From Amorphochlora amoebiformis (taxonomy: Eukaryota; Cercozoa; Chlorarachniophyceae), in assembly GCA_054601695.1 (NCBI GenBank), contig BAAHQB010000259.1:1-64000 (forward strand): DNA of 64,000 nt, written 5' to 3'. Positions 28,046 through 63,864 of the stretch are shown one piece after another. The stretch's first letter is position 1; every line of letters begins with the position of its first letter. The notes under the pieces were generated by a model. That model worked only from the letters and a program-made list of their open reading frames with translations, did no database searches and was not told the origin of the DNA. Made by a program: the position numbers and the translations under genes.

Positions 28046-29785
28046 GTTACATAACGAAGGAGTCAATGACGTCGGCCCAGAAGCTCACCGGGCCTGAGAA
28101 GCATAGACAGCGTACAACGTTGTATTGTATTACTCGCTTGGATCTTGTTGCTGTATACGGTGTGTGAGCATTTGCTAGTGCAGTTTGATGTGGGTACCCT
28201 GCAATACAAGAAGCCACGAATAGAGGTCGAGATCGATCAAGCAAGTTTCACGAAATCTGCGTGATCATAATCATTTTCCAAGCAGGAGACTTCAGAGAGG
28301 AACAAAGAAATTGTCAAGACAAGAGACAAGACGTGAGATGAGGGTGATGTTGGCCGTTCAACTTGTATTAGTCAGTTTGTTACAGCTTGTAGCTACCCCC
28401 TGGGCAAGTCATAGAGAACCGTGAGCATTGCAATTCCCAGCTGATAACACATCACAGAGACCACATAAATTACACTCACAGTCCATACGTTTGACCAGAA
28501 GACACATCGCCAAGACCACGTAAATCATCTTCACAACCCATGTGTACAACCAGGAACTTCACATCACCAAGACCATGTAAATTACTTTCCAACCCACTTT
28601 CTCAACCCACTTTTTCAACCCACTTTCTCAACTCATTTCGTATATGCGACCAAAACTGTGTGGATAATACAGAGACAGCCCCCAGGTAAGTTGGGGTACG
28701 TATCCTGTGGATGGATTCACTGGGAATTCCAGCGAAATGGTCAATCTATCAATCCTAACCCAAAACAGTTGAACTCCACGGCACATATAATATCACGACC
28801 AGGGAGTAGGTGAAGCTACTCAGAGCATACATGACGAAAATGGTCGGGTTGTCGTCCCTGGCACGCGTTCTTGCCCTGATCAAACGCCTCCACTGCTCTC
28901 GACGGGCTTTCTTCGAATGCAAACCGATGGGCGCGAAGACTTTGCGATGTGGCTTAAGACCTACCATGCTCTTGAGACGAAAAATTAACCGGGACACCGC
29001 CTGAGACAACCCTCGAAAGGGCCACAACCGTACCCCAGGACGACGACCCATTGAAATCTGAGATTGTGGCTTCCGGGTCGTTAGAGGTTTTGTGACGTGG
29101 ACTCCGTGGGTTCCGTAGAATTTCGTGGACTCGTGGGTTCCGACGATGAGCTAGATCCGAAAGAGGTGTATTTGATGGTTGACATCTTTTCACCATGGAA
29201 TGCGTTGTGCAGATGTGATCATCAAACGACATCGACAACACTGCAACATTTTCCAACTTCCACCAAGCCAATAATACACGTGTGCAAACACAGAGGGACA
29301 ATGAATAACACGTACCAGGCCCCGATCGAGCATGAAGTACATGTACAGCGGACGTTCGTGATCAACCCGACACCCTAACTGTAAAACTAACCCTGAACCT
29401 AACCCAAGCCTGACCCAGACCCTGAGCCAACCGGCCTAGTATCGTGTATCATATGTACATATGGAGATTGGAGCTCGATGTCGCTAGCTATACACATATA
29501 GCTAGAATTGCGGGAATGCCATATTCTGTTTCTAGATATGAGAGTCTATCTAGTCTGAAGCTATCGTACGTTTATTAAAGAATAGGCGAAAAAATTATAA
29601 GTACAGATGATCATGATGATGACAAAACAGATGCATGCAGGGCAATAGCTATGCATCGTCATACATATACGTATGTATATATATATACGTAATGTACGAC
29701 GGTGCTCGCTCTCGTGCGCAAACATGATCGGCGGGGGACGTATGGATACAACTAGCGTTCAACTCACGCGCCTCAACTTTTATTT
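28046..29785. other. Spacer downstream of the glycosyltransferase gene, possible small gene unresolved
   Basis: A minus-strand frame 29051-28755 has a basic segment (RLIFRLKSMVGLKPHRKVF) followed by a hydrophobic stretch (FVMYALSSFTYSLVVILYVP). It could be part of a gene, but it has no match I recognise, no clear splice partners, and I do not call it. Tandem phrases 'CATCACCAAGACCACGTAAAT' recur at 28450-28640. An isolated telomere-like fragment CAACCCGACACCCTAACTG lies at 29363-29381. Confidence 0.4.
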
Positions 29786-30101
29786 TTAAACATTGAAGGA
29801 GTCATACTTTTGCTTTTTGGCGTGTAAGAGATGCTCTTCTTGTGTGAACAGCCCCATGCGCATGGCCACAAACGGGATATAGTAGAATATGCACTTAAAC
29901 CCTCCCCAAACTCGGCAGATTCTGAAAGGGTTGCTTATCGTCAACAGTTCATTGCATGACATTTTTTGGGTACATATACGTAAACCGTATAATACCAATC
30001 TATTTACACATTATATATTATAATATATAAACATACATATTATTTATATGCATATATATATATATATATGTATTTATTTATATATATATATATATATAAA
30101 T

Positions 30102-30134
<33 letters not shown>

Positions 30135-30167
30135 TTACACTATATATATATCACATATTATATGTTA

Positions 30168-30217
<50 letters not shown>

Positions 30218-31390
30218 TGCTATGTATCTAATACACATAAAAGCATGCCATAGCTGTGTATCACCACAGCTGTATATACACACACCCAGACACACACAAC
30301 ACACCAAACACCCAGACACACACACACACACCAAAAACACACACCAACATCACACACCCGCACACACACACCCCACAGCTATGTATCGAGAGAGCTGTGT
30401 ACTGAGAGAGCTGTGTACTCACACGGCACAGCTTTAAATAGACTCACATATAACATTACCAAGGAAATCGAGTAGATGGGGTAAAAGGCAATGCAACACA
30501 CGCACGCACACACACATAACACATAATAATATTAGCAAACCTAAGGTAATCCGAGTAGATGGGGTAGAGGGCGACGACTATAAATCGCTGCTGGATATCG
30601 GGTCGGTGGCTCCAAAGGACATAGTTGATCAAGACGGCCTGCAGGAGCTCGATCACGTAGAAGCCGACGCGCATGTTGAGAAAAAACACCCACGCGCCAG
30701 CGTACATGGTCTTGAGGAGCAAGAAAGGGAAGAAGAAATGCAGGAAGATGGCCGACACATGGCGCACGCTCTCGCATCGAAACACGACGTTGCCCACAAA
30801 GCTGCCAGCGTCATAGACCAGGAATAGGTACAGACGGATCACCAGGCGTCGGGGCGCGTTCACGTACCATCGCTCAGCGCGCTGCTTCCACAGGTTGGAT
30901 GCGCCATAGCCCTGCTCGCGCCCACCACCGCACATGGTGGAGAACGGAGTGGCGTTGGATGGAGCGAAGGTCGACACGTACGACCGCAGATCTTGCTTGA
31001 TCTTGTGATTGCGCAAAAGGTTCATGGACCCGATCCAACCATCCTCCCCGAAAGGCAGAAACGGGTGCTCCCAAAGGATGGCTTGCAGCCTACATACAGA
31101 TACGCAAACATTTACACAATTTTATGCACAGCCTTTTGGAAAATATATCGAAATTACGTACACAGATACCACACACATATACATTATATACATACATATA
31201 TATATATATACATATATATACATATATATTACATATATAAATATAAATATATACATACATATACATATACATATATATATATACATTGTTATTTATATTA
31301 TACATAAATACATACCCATACATATTATGTAATGTATTGGTCTAAATCTATATGTATATGTATGAATGAATTTTTTTAACACATTGTATG

Positions 31391-31463
<73 letters not shown>

Positions 31464-31464
31464 G

Positions 31465-31504
<40 letters not shown>

Positions 31505-31531
31505 TACACATATAATATATATATATATATG

Positions 31532-31568
<37 letters not shown>

Positions 31569-31599
31569 GTACATATACCTATATATATATGTACATATA

Positions 31600-31635
<36 letters not shown>

Positions 31636-33301
31636 TGTATATATCTATATATATGGGCGTATAAACATTGTTTATATACATATTGATGTATAACCGGTCT
31701 CTCCTCCACAAGCCGATGATCCCGTGGCAAAACCAAGCCGTGCCTGTGAGCGAGCGAAAGTAACGCCATTGGCTGAAAAGCAGAAACTCGAAGTCGACTA
31801 GACGCTGTATGAGGTTGGTGCCCATCATGGAGATGCCGTAAGAGACCCCCGAGACCCGGTCGTCGTCAAAGTGTTTCGGGTCAAAGACCATGTCTTCCGG
31901 TAGGATGGTGTCGTCGTCTATGTGGATGATGTACTTGACATTGTCCGGCAAAATCTGCATTCCCTCCCAGATGGCCCTTGTCTTGAGACCCTGCGGCACG
32001 TAGATGTACTTGATGTCTGGCGAGATGCCGCTGACGCGCTCCATAGTTTTGTCCGGCGGGAAGGTGACGTTGGCGTTGTCGACGACGATGATGTTCTCTG
32101 GGGGAATGTGCGCGGCTACGGAGCGGAGGGTGGCTTCGATCTCGTCCTCGCTCTTATGGCATGGAATCACGCACCCGATTTTTTTCAAAAATTCGGGGTC
32201 ATTTTTAAACCCATGCTGCTTGTTGGGGTATTGCGCCCACACATATCCTATGGAGAGGTAGAAGATTCCCTGAATTGGGGTTGGAGGAAATCAGAGAGTT
32301 TTTGAGATATCCAAAACACTCAGAGGGGAAAAAAAGAAACTTTTATTAGGGAAATACCACGAGAGCAATTGCGATGAGGCTGACGAAAGTGGAACTGAAA
32401 AGTCCCAGAATCTCCGTGTCCGTAGCATCGGGTACTCGGAGGGCCTGTGAGGTACGACGAAAGTCTTTACATAATGGTGTGATTCTCCAGAAAAGATTAA
32501 GTACACGTACCGCCCATGTGGTCTGATAAAACGTGGTGTGGACGTAGAGATAGTACGCGCTGAGGCACATCATGGCATACCTGCAGGATTCAGGGCAGGA
32601 TAAGGGTTAGAAACCCGACCCTTATTTCCACGTGTGAATAGGTTCAAGAGGGAGTCGCACGCACCATAAGGCAGCTCGGCCAGTGCCGACAAGGTGTGTA
32701 GACCACATTCCAAACATTACAAACGCGGAATAACCTGAATGCGGCACAGTGAAAATGTGCCGAAAGCTTTCAGGGGTTGAATGCCGGCCAGATATAACCG
32801 AAGGAAAATAATAGAAAAAAAAAACCCCTCAAACCGTCTGTACACCCTACGAAACGCCCAAGAGATCCCACGACACCATTGCTCGGCTAAAAAATCGTTT
32901 TTTATTGGGCAGACCTGTGGTCTCCTGATTATCGTTCACGCAGCTCTCTTGGTCACCTCCACTGGAAGTACCCCCCAACAAACGTCAAAATTAGAAAACA
33001 AATTTTGGCAAAAAAGAGTACAATTGTCTCACCAGCCTCCATATGTCGACTTGACAACCCATGATATCATCCCTAGGGCCCAATGAGCGAGAGATATGGT
33101 GACCACCACGAAAGCGCATGTGATGACATAAGGAACAAAAGCCAGATACACTGGCATATGCGGCAGCATTTTCGTACACCACACTAGTAGATAGCAACTG
33201 GGAGCAGGAAAGGATGACTCGTAGATGTAATGGGTGGTAGGCCCCTTCAGGTGCTCTCCGGAGGGTGTCGCTGACAGGCGCTTCAGAACGACGTGGTCCA
33301 A
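29786..33301 (-). CDS. Membrane-bound family-2 glycosyltransferase (chitin/hyaluronan synthase-like)
   Basis: Eight minus-strand exons join in phase: 33301-33033, 32961-32915, 32734-32665, 32580-32511, 32444-32358, 32269-31695, 31089-30541 and 29921-29786, giving about 600 residues. N-terminal exons encode membrane segments ([62 protein letters not shown]). The catalytic domain spans about residues 205-450: [38 protein letters not shown] (DxD at about 299-301), and FGEDGWIGS (the ED acid, about 388-389). The product-binding motif reads KQRAERW (Q442, R446, W447), one residue longer than the usual QxxRW of processive synthases. C-terminal membrane segments follow ([30 protein letters not shown]). 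The enzyme would polymerise a beta-linked sugar chain from a UDP-sugar and export it; the sugar cannot be told from sequence. Exon 2 (47 nt) is the least certain. Confidence 0.9.
30000..30225. repeat. (TA)n cluster downstream of or within the last glycosyltransferase intron
   Basis: (TA)n with TATTTA interruptions, followed by a (CA)n-rich stretch (30275-30370). It lies in the intron between the exons ending 30541 and starting 29921. Confidence 0.8.
31190..31690. repeat. (TA)n and (TTA)n cluster in glycosyltransferase intron 6
   Basis: (TA)n tracts with a (TTA)n run at 31433-31464 fill the intron between the exons ending 31695 and starting 31089. Confidence 0.8.
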
Positions 33302-33526
33302 ACGGTGTTAGCCACGACACTGCAGTCCCCGGGATCCCTGAATATCCCCAGGTACTTGCTTGAAATTACCGGTAAGTCACCGGTCGTTTGGGTGAATCCC
33401 GGATAGTGACCGGGGGATCCCCAAAGGAACTAGTAGGGCTTAAGAGCGATTCCAGGAGATCTTTTCGGCCAGACCCCCACCGTCTGAACACGTGTTCCAC
33501 ATCACCGCTTTTTGGGCCGCTCGAGC
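33302..33526. promoter_or_regulatory. Short divergent intergenic region, possible shared promoter
   Basis: Only 225 bp separate the start codon of the minus-strand glycosyltransferase (33301) from the plus-strand membrane protein (33527). It contains GGATCCC and CCGGT/ACCGG-rich phrases (33330-33420). No TATA-like element could be assigned; a bidirectional promoter is inferred from spacing only. Confidence 0.4.
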
Positions 33527-33956
33527 ATGGACGCCAAGGAGCCTTGGCACCCGCAAGAGCCCCAAGGCCCACCGCTCGACCTTCTGGTTGAAAGTTACGA
33601 AGAGCATGAAATCCACCGCATACACGAGCGCAAAAATCTCTACGGGAGCTTCTTGGAGGGTCCGCCGGCCCACAACGATTCGAGGCAAAATATTGCAGGA
33701 TTCCTTAAGCATGAATACCGGCGGAGAATACGCTCTCCTCTTGACGCAGGGATCACTGCTATCATCTTTCTCTCCCTACTTGCCACCCTCATCATAGGTA
33801 TTACTAGCTGTACGTTTGGTGTCCTGGTCCAGTGATTAAATCATTTTTGTTGTTTGCGTAGGGGTCGTTCACCCTCTCTTCAAGCACGACAGCCCCCTGA
33901 GCCGTCCTTTGTCCCAGATTCTTGCTGTCGTCCACCCAACTCCGACTAACAGTTGA
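33527..33956 (+). CDS. Small single-pass membrane protein, unknown function
   Basis: Two exons, 33527-33797 and 33862-33956, join in phase 1 to give about 121 residues. The N-terminal part is acidic/His-rich and cytosolic-like (LVESYEEHEIHRIHERKNLY). It is followed by basic KHEYRRRIRS and one hydrophobic segment (ITAIIFLSLLATLII) that continues across the splice into GVVHPLFKHDSPLSRPLSQ. Read-through of the intron would instead end after GVLVQ at 33835. I do not recognise a family. Its head-to-head position with the glycosyltransferase may imply co-expression. Confidence 0.62.
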
Positions 33957-35110
33957 TTTCATCTGCACCGTGCACCTATATTGTTATAGGCGCCGCCGCT
34001 CCTTCCTTCATTATTATGCGTCCTGCCTTCTTTTGCCTTCAATACACTACGTTTCGGTTGTACATATCCAACGAGCTGCAATCTGTTGATAGCCTCAGAC
34101 AATGTGAATCGGCGTTCTGATTCGGAGGACATTAAATTATTCTGTAATTAATTATTCACATTGGCTGCCATTGCCATCGGACTAGATTGAACTGTGCCGA
34201 CTGCCGAGGTGTGCATGCATATGTACACAAGTTGAGTTCCGAAAATAATCTGATGATCATGTATAGCCAGTAAATCGGGTAAATCTGATAATCGTTTTCC
34301 AGGATGTTCGAGAGTAGCTCATGATCATGATCATGAATATGTGTTGAACGCCGAGGTCGCCTCACTCAAGAAAGCGTGACATAGGGTGATGTCACACCGT
34401 GACCGAGGTGATGTCACACCGTGACATAGGGGTGACACACCGTGACGTGGGGCGATGTCACACCGTGACATGGCGTGATGTCACACCGTTACAGAAGATT
34501 CTAGAAGCGTGACATAGGCGTGACATATGCGTGACATACCCGTGACATACCGTGATGTCACACCCAGGTATGGTGGGTACTACGAAGTGACTGTGGAGTA
34601 TTCGAGAAGTTCGAGAAAATATATATTTAGGTAAATTTAGGAATCGAGAATATTCTAGTAGATTCGAATTCGAGAAATTCTTAGAAATTCGCAAAATGAA
34701 AATGTTCCATAAATTCAATAATTCATCAACAGAATTCAAAGTGACAACAAGACAAAATCACTGAACCCTAGAGCAGCGAACCACATATGTTCGATCGCGC
34801 GCGCGCGCGCGCGCGATCGATCGAGCTCACGCGCCCCGGCCCACGCATGTTCTGACACTCTAGACACACTACTAGTCATGATCTAGATGATGTGTTGCAT
34901 GGCCAAGCGAGTCACAATAATCAAGATAATTTAGTAGAGCTGTGCGTCGAGTTAAATAGTGTATATATAGTTACCCCCCGGGCACTCGCACTCCGAACTA
35001 GTCCGATCGGCCGAAGGCAATCACATCCGGATCCGTGACAGTCTGAAATCTCATAGAGTATCAGGCATGATGAACAGATGGATGTTGGATTACAGTGTCA
35101 TTACACTACT
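33957..35110. other. Gene-free spacer with GTGACAT tandem repeats and a (GC)n tract
   Basis: 34375-34570 holds tandem phrases of GTGACATAGGCGTGATGTCACACC, many containing the palindrome TGATGTCACA. 34796-34815 is an alternating (GC)n run flanked by GATCG on both sides, forming a near-perfect palindrome. No gene is seen. Confidence 0.65.
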
Positions 35111-37880
<2,770 letters not shown>

Positions 37881-38051
37881 GTAAATTAGCTAGAGTAGTA
37901 GATTGAACCGCAAGTAATGATCATCGACTTGAAATTCAGGTGAAATGCAGATATTTCAGACCGATAGCTTGCAGAATACAGCCTCGAGAGCCAGGCACAG
38001 CCATGTCTCGTGAACAAACGTGTCTTGCTGATATCGGTACGAAGACCATTA

Positions 38052-39326
38052 TTAGTCTCGACGCCTGCGGCGGTCTCGATCTCCACGGTCCCTATCCCGC
38101 CTTCTGTCTCCAGCTCCCCTGTCCCGCTCATCTTCCCCCCGACGACGACGGCGTTCTCTTTCCCGATCACCTCCGCGATCACGGTCGCGATCCCGGTCTC
38201 GTCGATCTCTTCCGCCTCCATAACCACCCTCTCGGCCACCACCCCGACCACCACGGTCACGATCACCCCGATCCCGATCCCGGGCACGGTCGCGGTCCCC
38301 CCCTCCGCTTCGATAATCAGGTGGCTCGCGCCCAGAAAATCGTTGGTTTACTTCTTTTCCGCCCTTGCGAGTCCCCCCGAGGCCTCCTCCCAGCCTCCGT
38401 GGGGTCCAGTTCTTGACCGTGCGGCCGCGCTCAACGTCGACGAGGATTCGCCGTTTGTTCACCTTGCGCCCATCAGCGTCCTTATAAGCTTCTTTGAGGT
38501 TCCTTGACGACTCGAACTCCACGAACCCGTACCCACGCGACCTCCCCTTCTTGTCGGTTACCAGGTGGCACTTGACCACTGGTCCGTAATATTCAAACTC
38601 CTTCTTGAGGTCAGCCTCGGTGATATCGTAGTTGAGTCGGGCTACAAACAGGGTCTTCAACGCGTGCTGGCGACAGGTTGGACAATAACGTAAGAGTTTC
38701 CCTCGAGGATATTGTGTCGTGCATTGTTCACATGGCATGTTCTCGATGTAATGGATACCAGGCATGCTAGTGATTATGTACCACCTTGGTCATATCTGGA
38801 TTCTCGGGATGTTTAGGATCCCACTTATCCTTTTGGAGCTTGAGGCGCTTCCCATGCCGATCCTACGCACAAGTGATGAAGGTTACTGCTGGAAGGGATT
38901 CTGCGAAAAGAGGGCCAAGAGGGCCAAATGGAAGACGAGAAATGTCAAACAGAGGAGAAGAGAGTAGAGAATGAAAAACAGTGGATATGATGGAAGAATA
39001 AGAATTAAGGCGAGAGAAATACATCGAGTTTGGTTTTGCGCTTCTTGCGGCGTTCCTGAGGTGTCTCTTTCTTCTCTGGAGGCGGCATGTCGTACTCCTT
39101 AAGATTCTTGACGAAATCCTGGTTTAATATATGCCCCAAAGGTAAGATGACACGGTGCACATAGTGCGTTTTGTGTGTGTGCGGTGTTTTTGAGTGATAT
39201 GTTGTGGGAGATTACCGCTACGCCCGTGTAAGGGTACATCTTGCGCTTGACGATAGGTTCCTTGAACGGCATAGGTGGCCTTGGCGCAAACAGCGCCATG
39301 ATAGCGGGAGGTAGGTAGTGGGCCAT
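38052..39326 (-). CDS. SNRNP70: U1 small nuclear ribonucleoprotein 70 kDa (U1-70K)
   Basis: Four exons on the minus strand join in phase: 39326-39216, 39118-39023, 38862-38785 and 38666-38052, giving about 299 residues. The N-terminus [20 protein letters not shown] and the following [20 protein letters not shown] match the U1-70K N-terminal region that contacts U1-C and wraps the Sm ring. The RRM follows: RNP2 LFVARL near residues 100-105 and RNP1 RGYGFVEF near 139-146. The downstream helix [20 protein letters not shown] is diagnostic of U1-70K. The C-terminus is a long Arg/Asp/Gly/Glu-rich RD/RE tail ending RDRRRRRD. The protein binds stem-loop I of U1 snRNA and helps recognise 5' splice sites. 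The gene is head to head with the gene at 39752. Confidence 0.96.
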
Positions 39327-39751
39327 GGTTTTTGCCCGGAATTTTGTACTTTATAATCGATCCTCCACCTCGCTTCTCCGCGCCCCGCGACTGCGCGATT
39401 TTGGCCAGATGCATGAACAGCAAATCCCGGGAATAACCGACATTATCAGGAATGACGGTAACAACGGTGATCCCCGGTAATCCCGATATTTAATATTATA
39501 GAAAGCAACCTTGATTTTGAAACGATATGAATAGCGGGTACTGACAGATCGGTTTCATTATTTATTTTTAGATGATATGTCCAGGAATGATCAGGTGTTA
39601 GGCCCTGGATTTTCGTGAGAAAGGGCTGCACCAAGGCCGACCCACCTCCCGTTAGACGGTCGAAACCGAGGTATTTCTCGCGGAGTCGGTCTGTCTTGAG
39701 CCTAGGAGTTTACCAAGCTGGTGTTGTTTATTGGGTGTCAGAATCTTAGGG
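39327..39751. promoter_or_regulatory. Divergent intergenic region between U1-70K and the 39752 gene
   Basis: This is 425 bp of non-repetitive sequence with several GGGAAT/CCGGTAATCCC phrases (39425-39490). No core promoter element can be assigned with confidence; the shared-promoter role is inferred from the divergent arrangement. Confidence 0.35.
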
Positions 39752-57822
<18,071 letters not shown>

Positions 57823-58019
57823 ATGGATTTAATATGGTCTTCTCTTTGATTCGGTTTGGTTGGGGTTGGTTTGCTTTTGATCGGTTTGGGATCGGAATCG
57901 ATGCTTTGGGTTGGATTGGATCGGTTTGGGCTGGTTTGGTTTGGGTTGGATCGGATCGGCTCGGGCTGGTTTGGTTTGGTTTGGGCTGGATTATATCGGT
58001 TTGGACTGGTTTGGGTTCG
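57823..58019. promoter_or_regulatory. G/T-rich intergenic repeat upstream of the PH-domain gene
   Basis: Only 197 bp separate the stop of the 7TM gene from the start of the next gene. Most of it is a repeat of GGTTTGGGTTGGATCGGTTT words, strand-asymmetric (G/T on the plus strand). It must contain the terminator of one gene and the promoter of the next; no specific element was assigned. Confidence 0.45.
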
Positions 58020-58402
58020 ATGACGGATCAGGGCGATCGCAAGCACAAAAAGCACCGTCACGCCGTCCGCAACCCCGAAGGTTGTAAAGTGTTGTTTGAT
58101 ATCATATATACCCCTTACTTATCTACCGCATGCCATCCACCGCATGCCACCCGCGAAAATATTCATTTTGCGTTTTGCATGATCTTGTATGCGCTTTGTA
58201 TACTCGAATTTGACGAGCATTTTGCAGGTCTTTCGGATGGAGAGTCTCCTTCTGGAATGGTCTCGAAGATGCCATCACAAGTGTCTCGACACAAGGACAA
58301 GAGGGTGGACAAACACCAGAACAGGATCTCACAACTGCTTCTCGACACACAGGATCATTCAGCGGTTAGGAAAGGAGCTAAAGCTCAATCACACACGACA
58401 CC

Positions 58403-58461
<59 letters not shown>

Positions 58462-58514
58462 ATATGTACACATACGTGCATATATTAAAATATTTACGTG
58501 TTTGCACGTATGCA

Positions 58515-58574
<60 letters not shown>

Positions 58575-58827
58575 TTCCAGGAACGAGCATACGCCATAGT
58601 TCAGCGCAGCCGTCGGCTGGCCGCAATCTCTCTGCTAAACAAGGGCGAAACCTTCATCAAGTTCAACAAGTTCTCCAACAAAACAGTCAGACGGTTCGTG
58701 TGGCTGGCTACGGAGTTTGACGAAGATGGCAACTCCCAAGAGGCAGACAACACTCTCTTGCTCTTTTACAAAAGCGAGCGCACCAAGAGGAAGTTTTATG
58801 ATCTCGCCAAGGTTCGTACCCATCCCA

Positions 58828-58865
<38 letters not shown>

Positions 58866-58866
58866 C

Positions 58867-58921
<55 letters not shown>

Positions 58922-58956
58922 TATATATATATAACATATAATAGGTATTATGTATG

Positions 58957-58992
<36 letters not shown>

Positions 58993-58994
58993 TG

Positions 58995-59037
<43 letters not shown>

Positions 59038-59212
59038 GCGGTATTGGAGAATTTCGCGTAGTTCTAGAATACTCTGCATGCAAAAGGAGTTGAGCCAACA
59101 ATTGGAGTACTGTCTTCTATACCACTGCGCTACAAGACTTCGTTACCGTCTACCGCTACAAGACTTCATTGCCTACTACCCGCTGCGTTATAAAAAAAAA
59201 CACATTTATACG

Positions 59213-59275
<63 letters not shown>

Positions 59276-59312
59276 TTTATATATATATATATATTCCCTA
59301 CATATATATATC

Positions 59313-59403
<91 letters not shown>

Positions 59404-59463
59404 CCTACTGCCGGACAACCGGCCCACCGGACCGTTGCGTTAACAAAAAATACATTTATACGT

Positions 59464-59541
<78 letters not shown>

Positions 59542-60256
59542 TTTACCTACACTTCATCACTGAAACGTGAATTAGGCCTTAAAGGTAGTTAAAGGCAAGA
59601 TGACAAAGCGCCTGATGAAAAAGTCGGCAGACTTTGCAAACCCAGACCACTGCTTTTCCATATGCATGACCAACGGAACCACCCTCGATCTAATGGTACC
59701 AAACATCCACTGACATCAATATACCCAATTCTGCACTCTTTTCGTACATATGATCGCGTTGTAATGGTATCTAGGTTGAGTCGAAAGGAAAGGTTAACGC
59801 CATGCGCAAGCGCGACAAGGTTCGAACACCCATGTTACTAATGTCACCATCTTATTCACACCTATACAATGCAATGCAATCCAATATGCATGACATCAAC
59901 ACGTGTAAGAAGACAGCAAGAGGTAATAGGTTTTCTAAGTAAGTCTTGGTGATATCCAGTGGGTCGCCGCGCTAGTCGAAGTGATGAAGGCTCGCATGGA
60001 CTTCGTCAGCCATGGCAAGGACCTCAGGAGGCCTACGGTAGAGACCTCTCCCAAACCTGATCGGGGCAGGTCCAGGACCCAATCGAAATCGCCGGGCTTG
60101 GAGCATCGTGAAAGCCAGCAGGGCCAGGGTCAGTACGACCAGTACGAAGGCCAACAGGTCCACCAGGAGCAGGATGAAGAGAACATACAATTCGAACCAG
60201 ATTACAAGCATGTTAAGAAGGAGGAAGCTCTGGGTGCTGACGGTGGGATGGAGTGA
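58020..60256 (+). CDS. PH-domain protein
   Basis: Six exons join in phase: 58020-58080, 58228-58364, 58581-58811, 59585-59695, 59775-59819 and 59960-60256, about 293 residues. A basic N-terminus ([17 protein letters not shown]) and a polar linker lead into a pleckstrin-homology domain at about residues 85-205: [70 protein letters not shown], and the closing helix [12 protein letters not shown] with its invariant Trp. This is the pattern of the PLC-type PH subfamily. The C-terminus is Gln/Glu-rich ([20 protein letters not shown]). The likely role is binding of membrane phosphoinositides or a protein partner; no catalytic domain is present. Confidence 0.88.
58835..59545. repeat. (ATT)n and (TA)n cluster in PH-gene intron 3
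   Basis: (TTA)n at 58831-58892 is followed by (TA)n at 58893-59035, 59220-59400 and 59467-59538. Between them a phrase CTACAAGACTTC...TATTCCCTAC is partly repeated. Confidence 0.82.
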
Positions 60257-61223
60257 AGTGGATCTAAAAGACCTTGATTCGTTTAAAACAAGACCTGTTA
60301 TTCATGCATTTTCCAACACAACTGCTCGTTGTTAGCGCTCTTAGGTCGCCTTACCTTGTGGCTTTGCAGTAGTTCTTGCACGTTCACGTCACGATCATAT
60401 TCCATTCATATTACGATGTATTTGGAAAATGTATAAATAATATTTGATACTGTCTAGATTATAATCTAGTATAATCTAGATAATATATAATTGGTAAAAT
60501 GGTCAAGCCACTTTGTTATGCCAGTTCAGGTGAACGTGAGTGCCCTTTTGTTCAATTGGTTGTTTAAATTTTTTAGATCTAGTAGATCCCTACTTATAAC
60601 TTCTAGAACTTAAAGATATTCAAAGACTCAATGCCTAGAATGCCCTACATCTAGCTAGACATTTGCGCGATCGATAATTAATTAATTAATTCAGTTTTGG
60701 TGGTTGTATGTGACATCACTGACATGTATACCCTAGATACCAATGATCTATAGATGATGGGGGGTCTGAGACCTAGGAGACCCTTAACAAATTTGAGGCG
60801 TCAATGCTAGAATGCCGCGTCATGCATGCAAGTGATTCTAGTGATTCACTATTTAGAACTTCTCAAACTCTGTAAAACTTCTCAATCTCTGTAATACGTA
60901 CATCTGGCTGCTTAATCCGTGCTATTTTCACTCCACAGTCCACTCATCACAGCACCACGCACACTCCTCGATCCAACATCACTGCAAATACAGCTGCCAT
61001 ACCTACATCTCCATATCCCCTCGACAGTGCATTCATTACCCCATGGTATGCGTCGACATCAGGAATCGATTTGACGAGTAGTCTAGACTGTCTAGCTGTA
61101 ATTGGTGATCATGAATCATGAATCATGATATGTATATGTATCCTTGTGAAAATGTTGTGCCTATGCATACATTGTATTCATGTACATTTAGGTAGACCGC
61201 CACGAATGATATATGTGTACATA

Positions 61224-61292
<69 letters not shown>

Positions 61293-61648
61293 TTCGACGT
61301 CAACAGGGCTGTGGAGTAGGATAGTCCAGCCTTGGCCGCGTTGAGCATTACATTCGAGAGGGTCCTAATAATGGTGGGAGGCTTCCCACCTCCACCTCGG
61401 AATATTCTCCCATCAATATACATGCCTGATGTTGCTGTCTCCCTCATCGTCTCATGCCACCATATTGTCGTGGGGCGTCACAGGGTCGTGGGAGTTCCCT
61501 AGAGATCCCCGGGATCTTCAGAGATCTTATCGAATCCCGTTGGAGATCTACGGAGATTTTATGCAGAGAGCCCCGGTATTCCCCCAAATCCCCGGCCAAT
61601 TTCTGGTTGTGCGACCCGTGCGTGTGGTTTGACCGTCGATAGTACGCC
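60257..61648. other. Intergenic region, no gene seen
   Basis: AT-rich unique DNA with CTAGA motifs, (TA)n at 61232-61290, and at 61490-61580 a GGAGAT/CCCCGGGATCT motif group related to the dispersed GGAGAT repeat. No reading frame was supported. Confidence 0.6.
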
Positions 61649-63577
<1,929 letters not shown>

Positions 63578-63584
63578 GTCCAAC

Positions 63585-63800
63585 CACAAACATATGATAA
63601 CATATGCATGTAGAAACATACCATAACATACGTATGTAGAAACATATGACAATATAGGAACATATGATAGCATACGCATGTATAAACATATGATACCTTA
63701 CGCATGTATAAACATATGATAACATACGCATGTATATGAATACGTATTCAGAATTATCAAAATATTTACATAGTTAAATGTGTACGTGTAGAATATCTTT

Positions 63801-63864
<64 letters not shown>

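Noticed and set aside
28755-29301. Possible small minus-strand membrane protein
   Set aside because: Hydrophobic segment present, but there is no family match, no clear start context and no splice partners; left as unresolved in the spacer entry.
37886-38507. Open frames on the strand opposite U1-70K
   Set aside because: Shadows of the Arg/Asp/Gly-rich coding tail of U1-70K.
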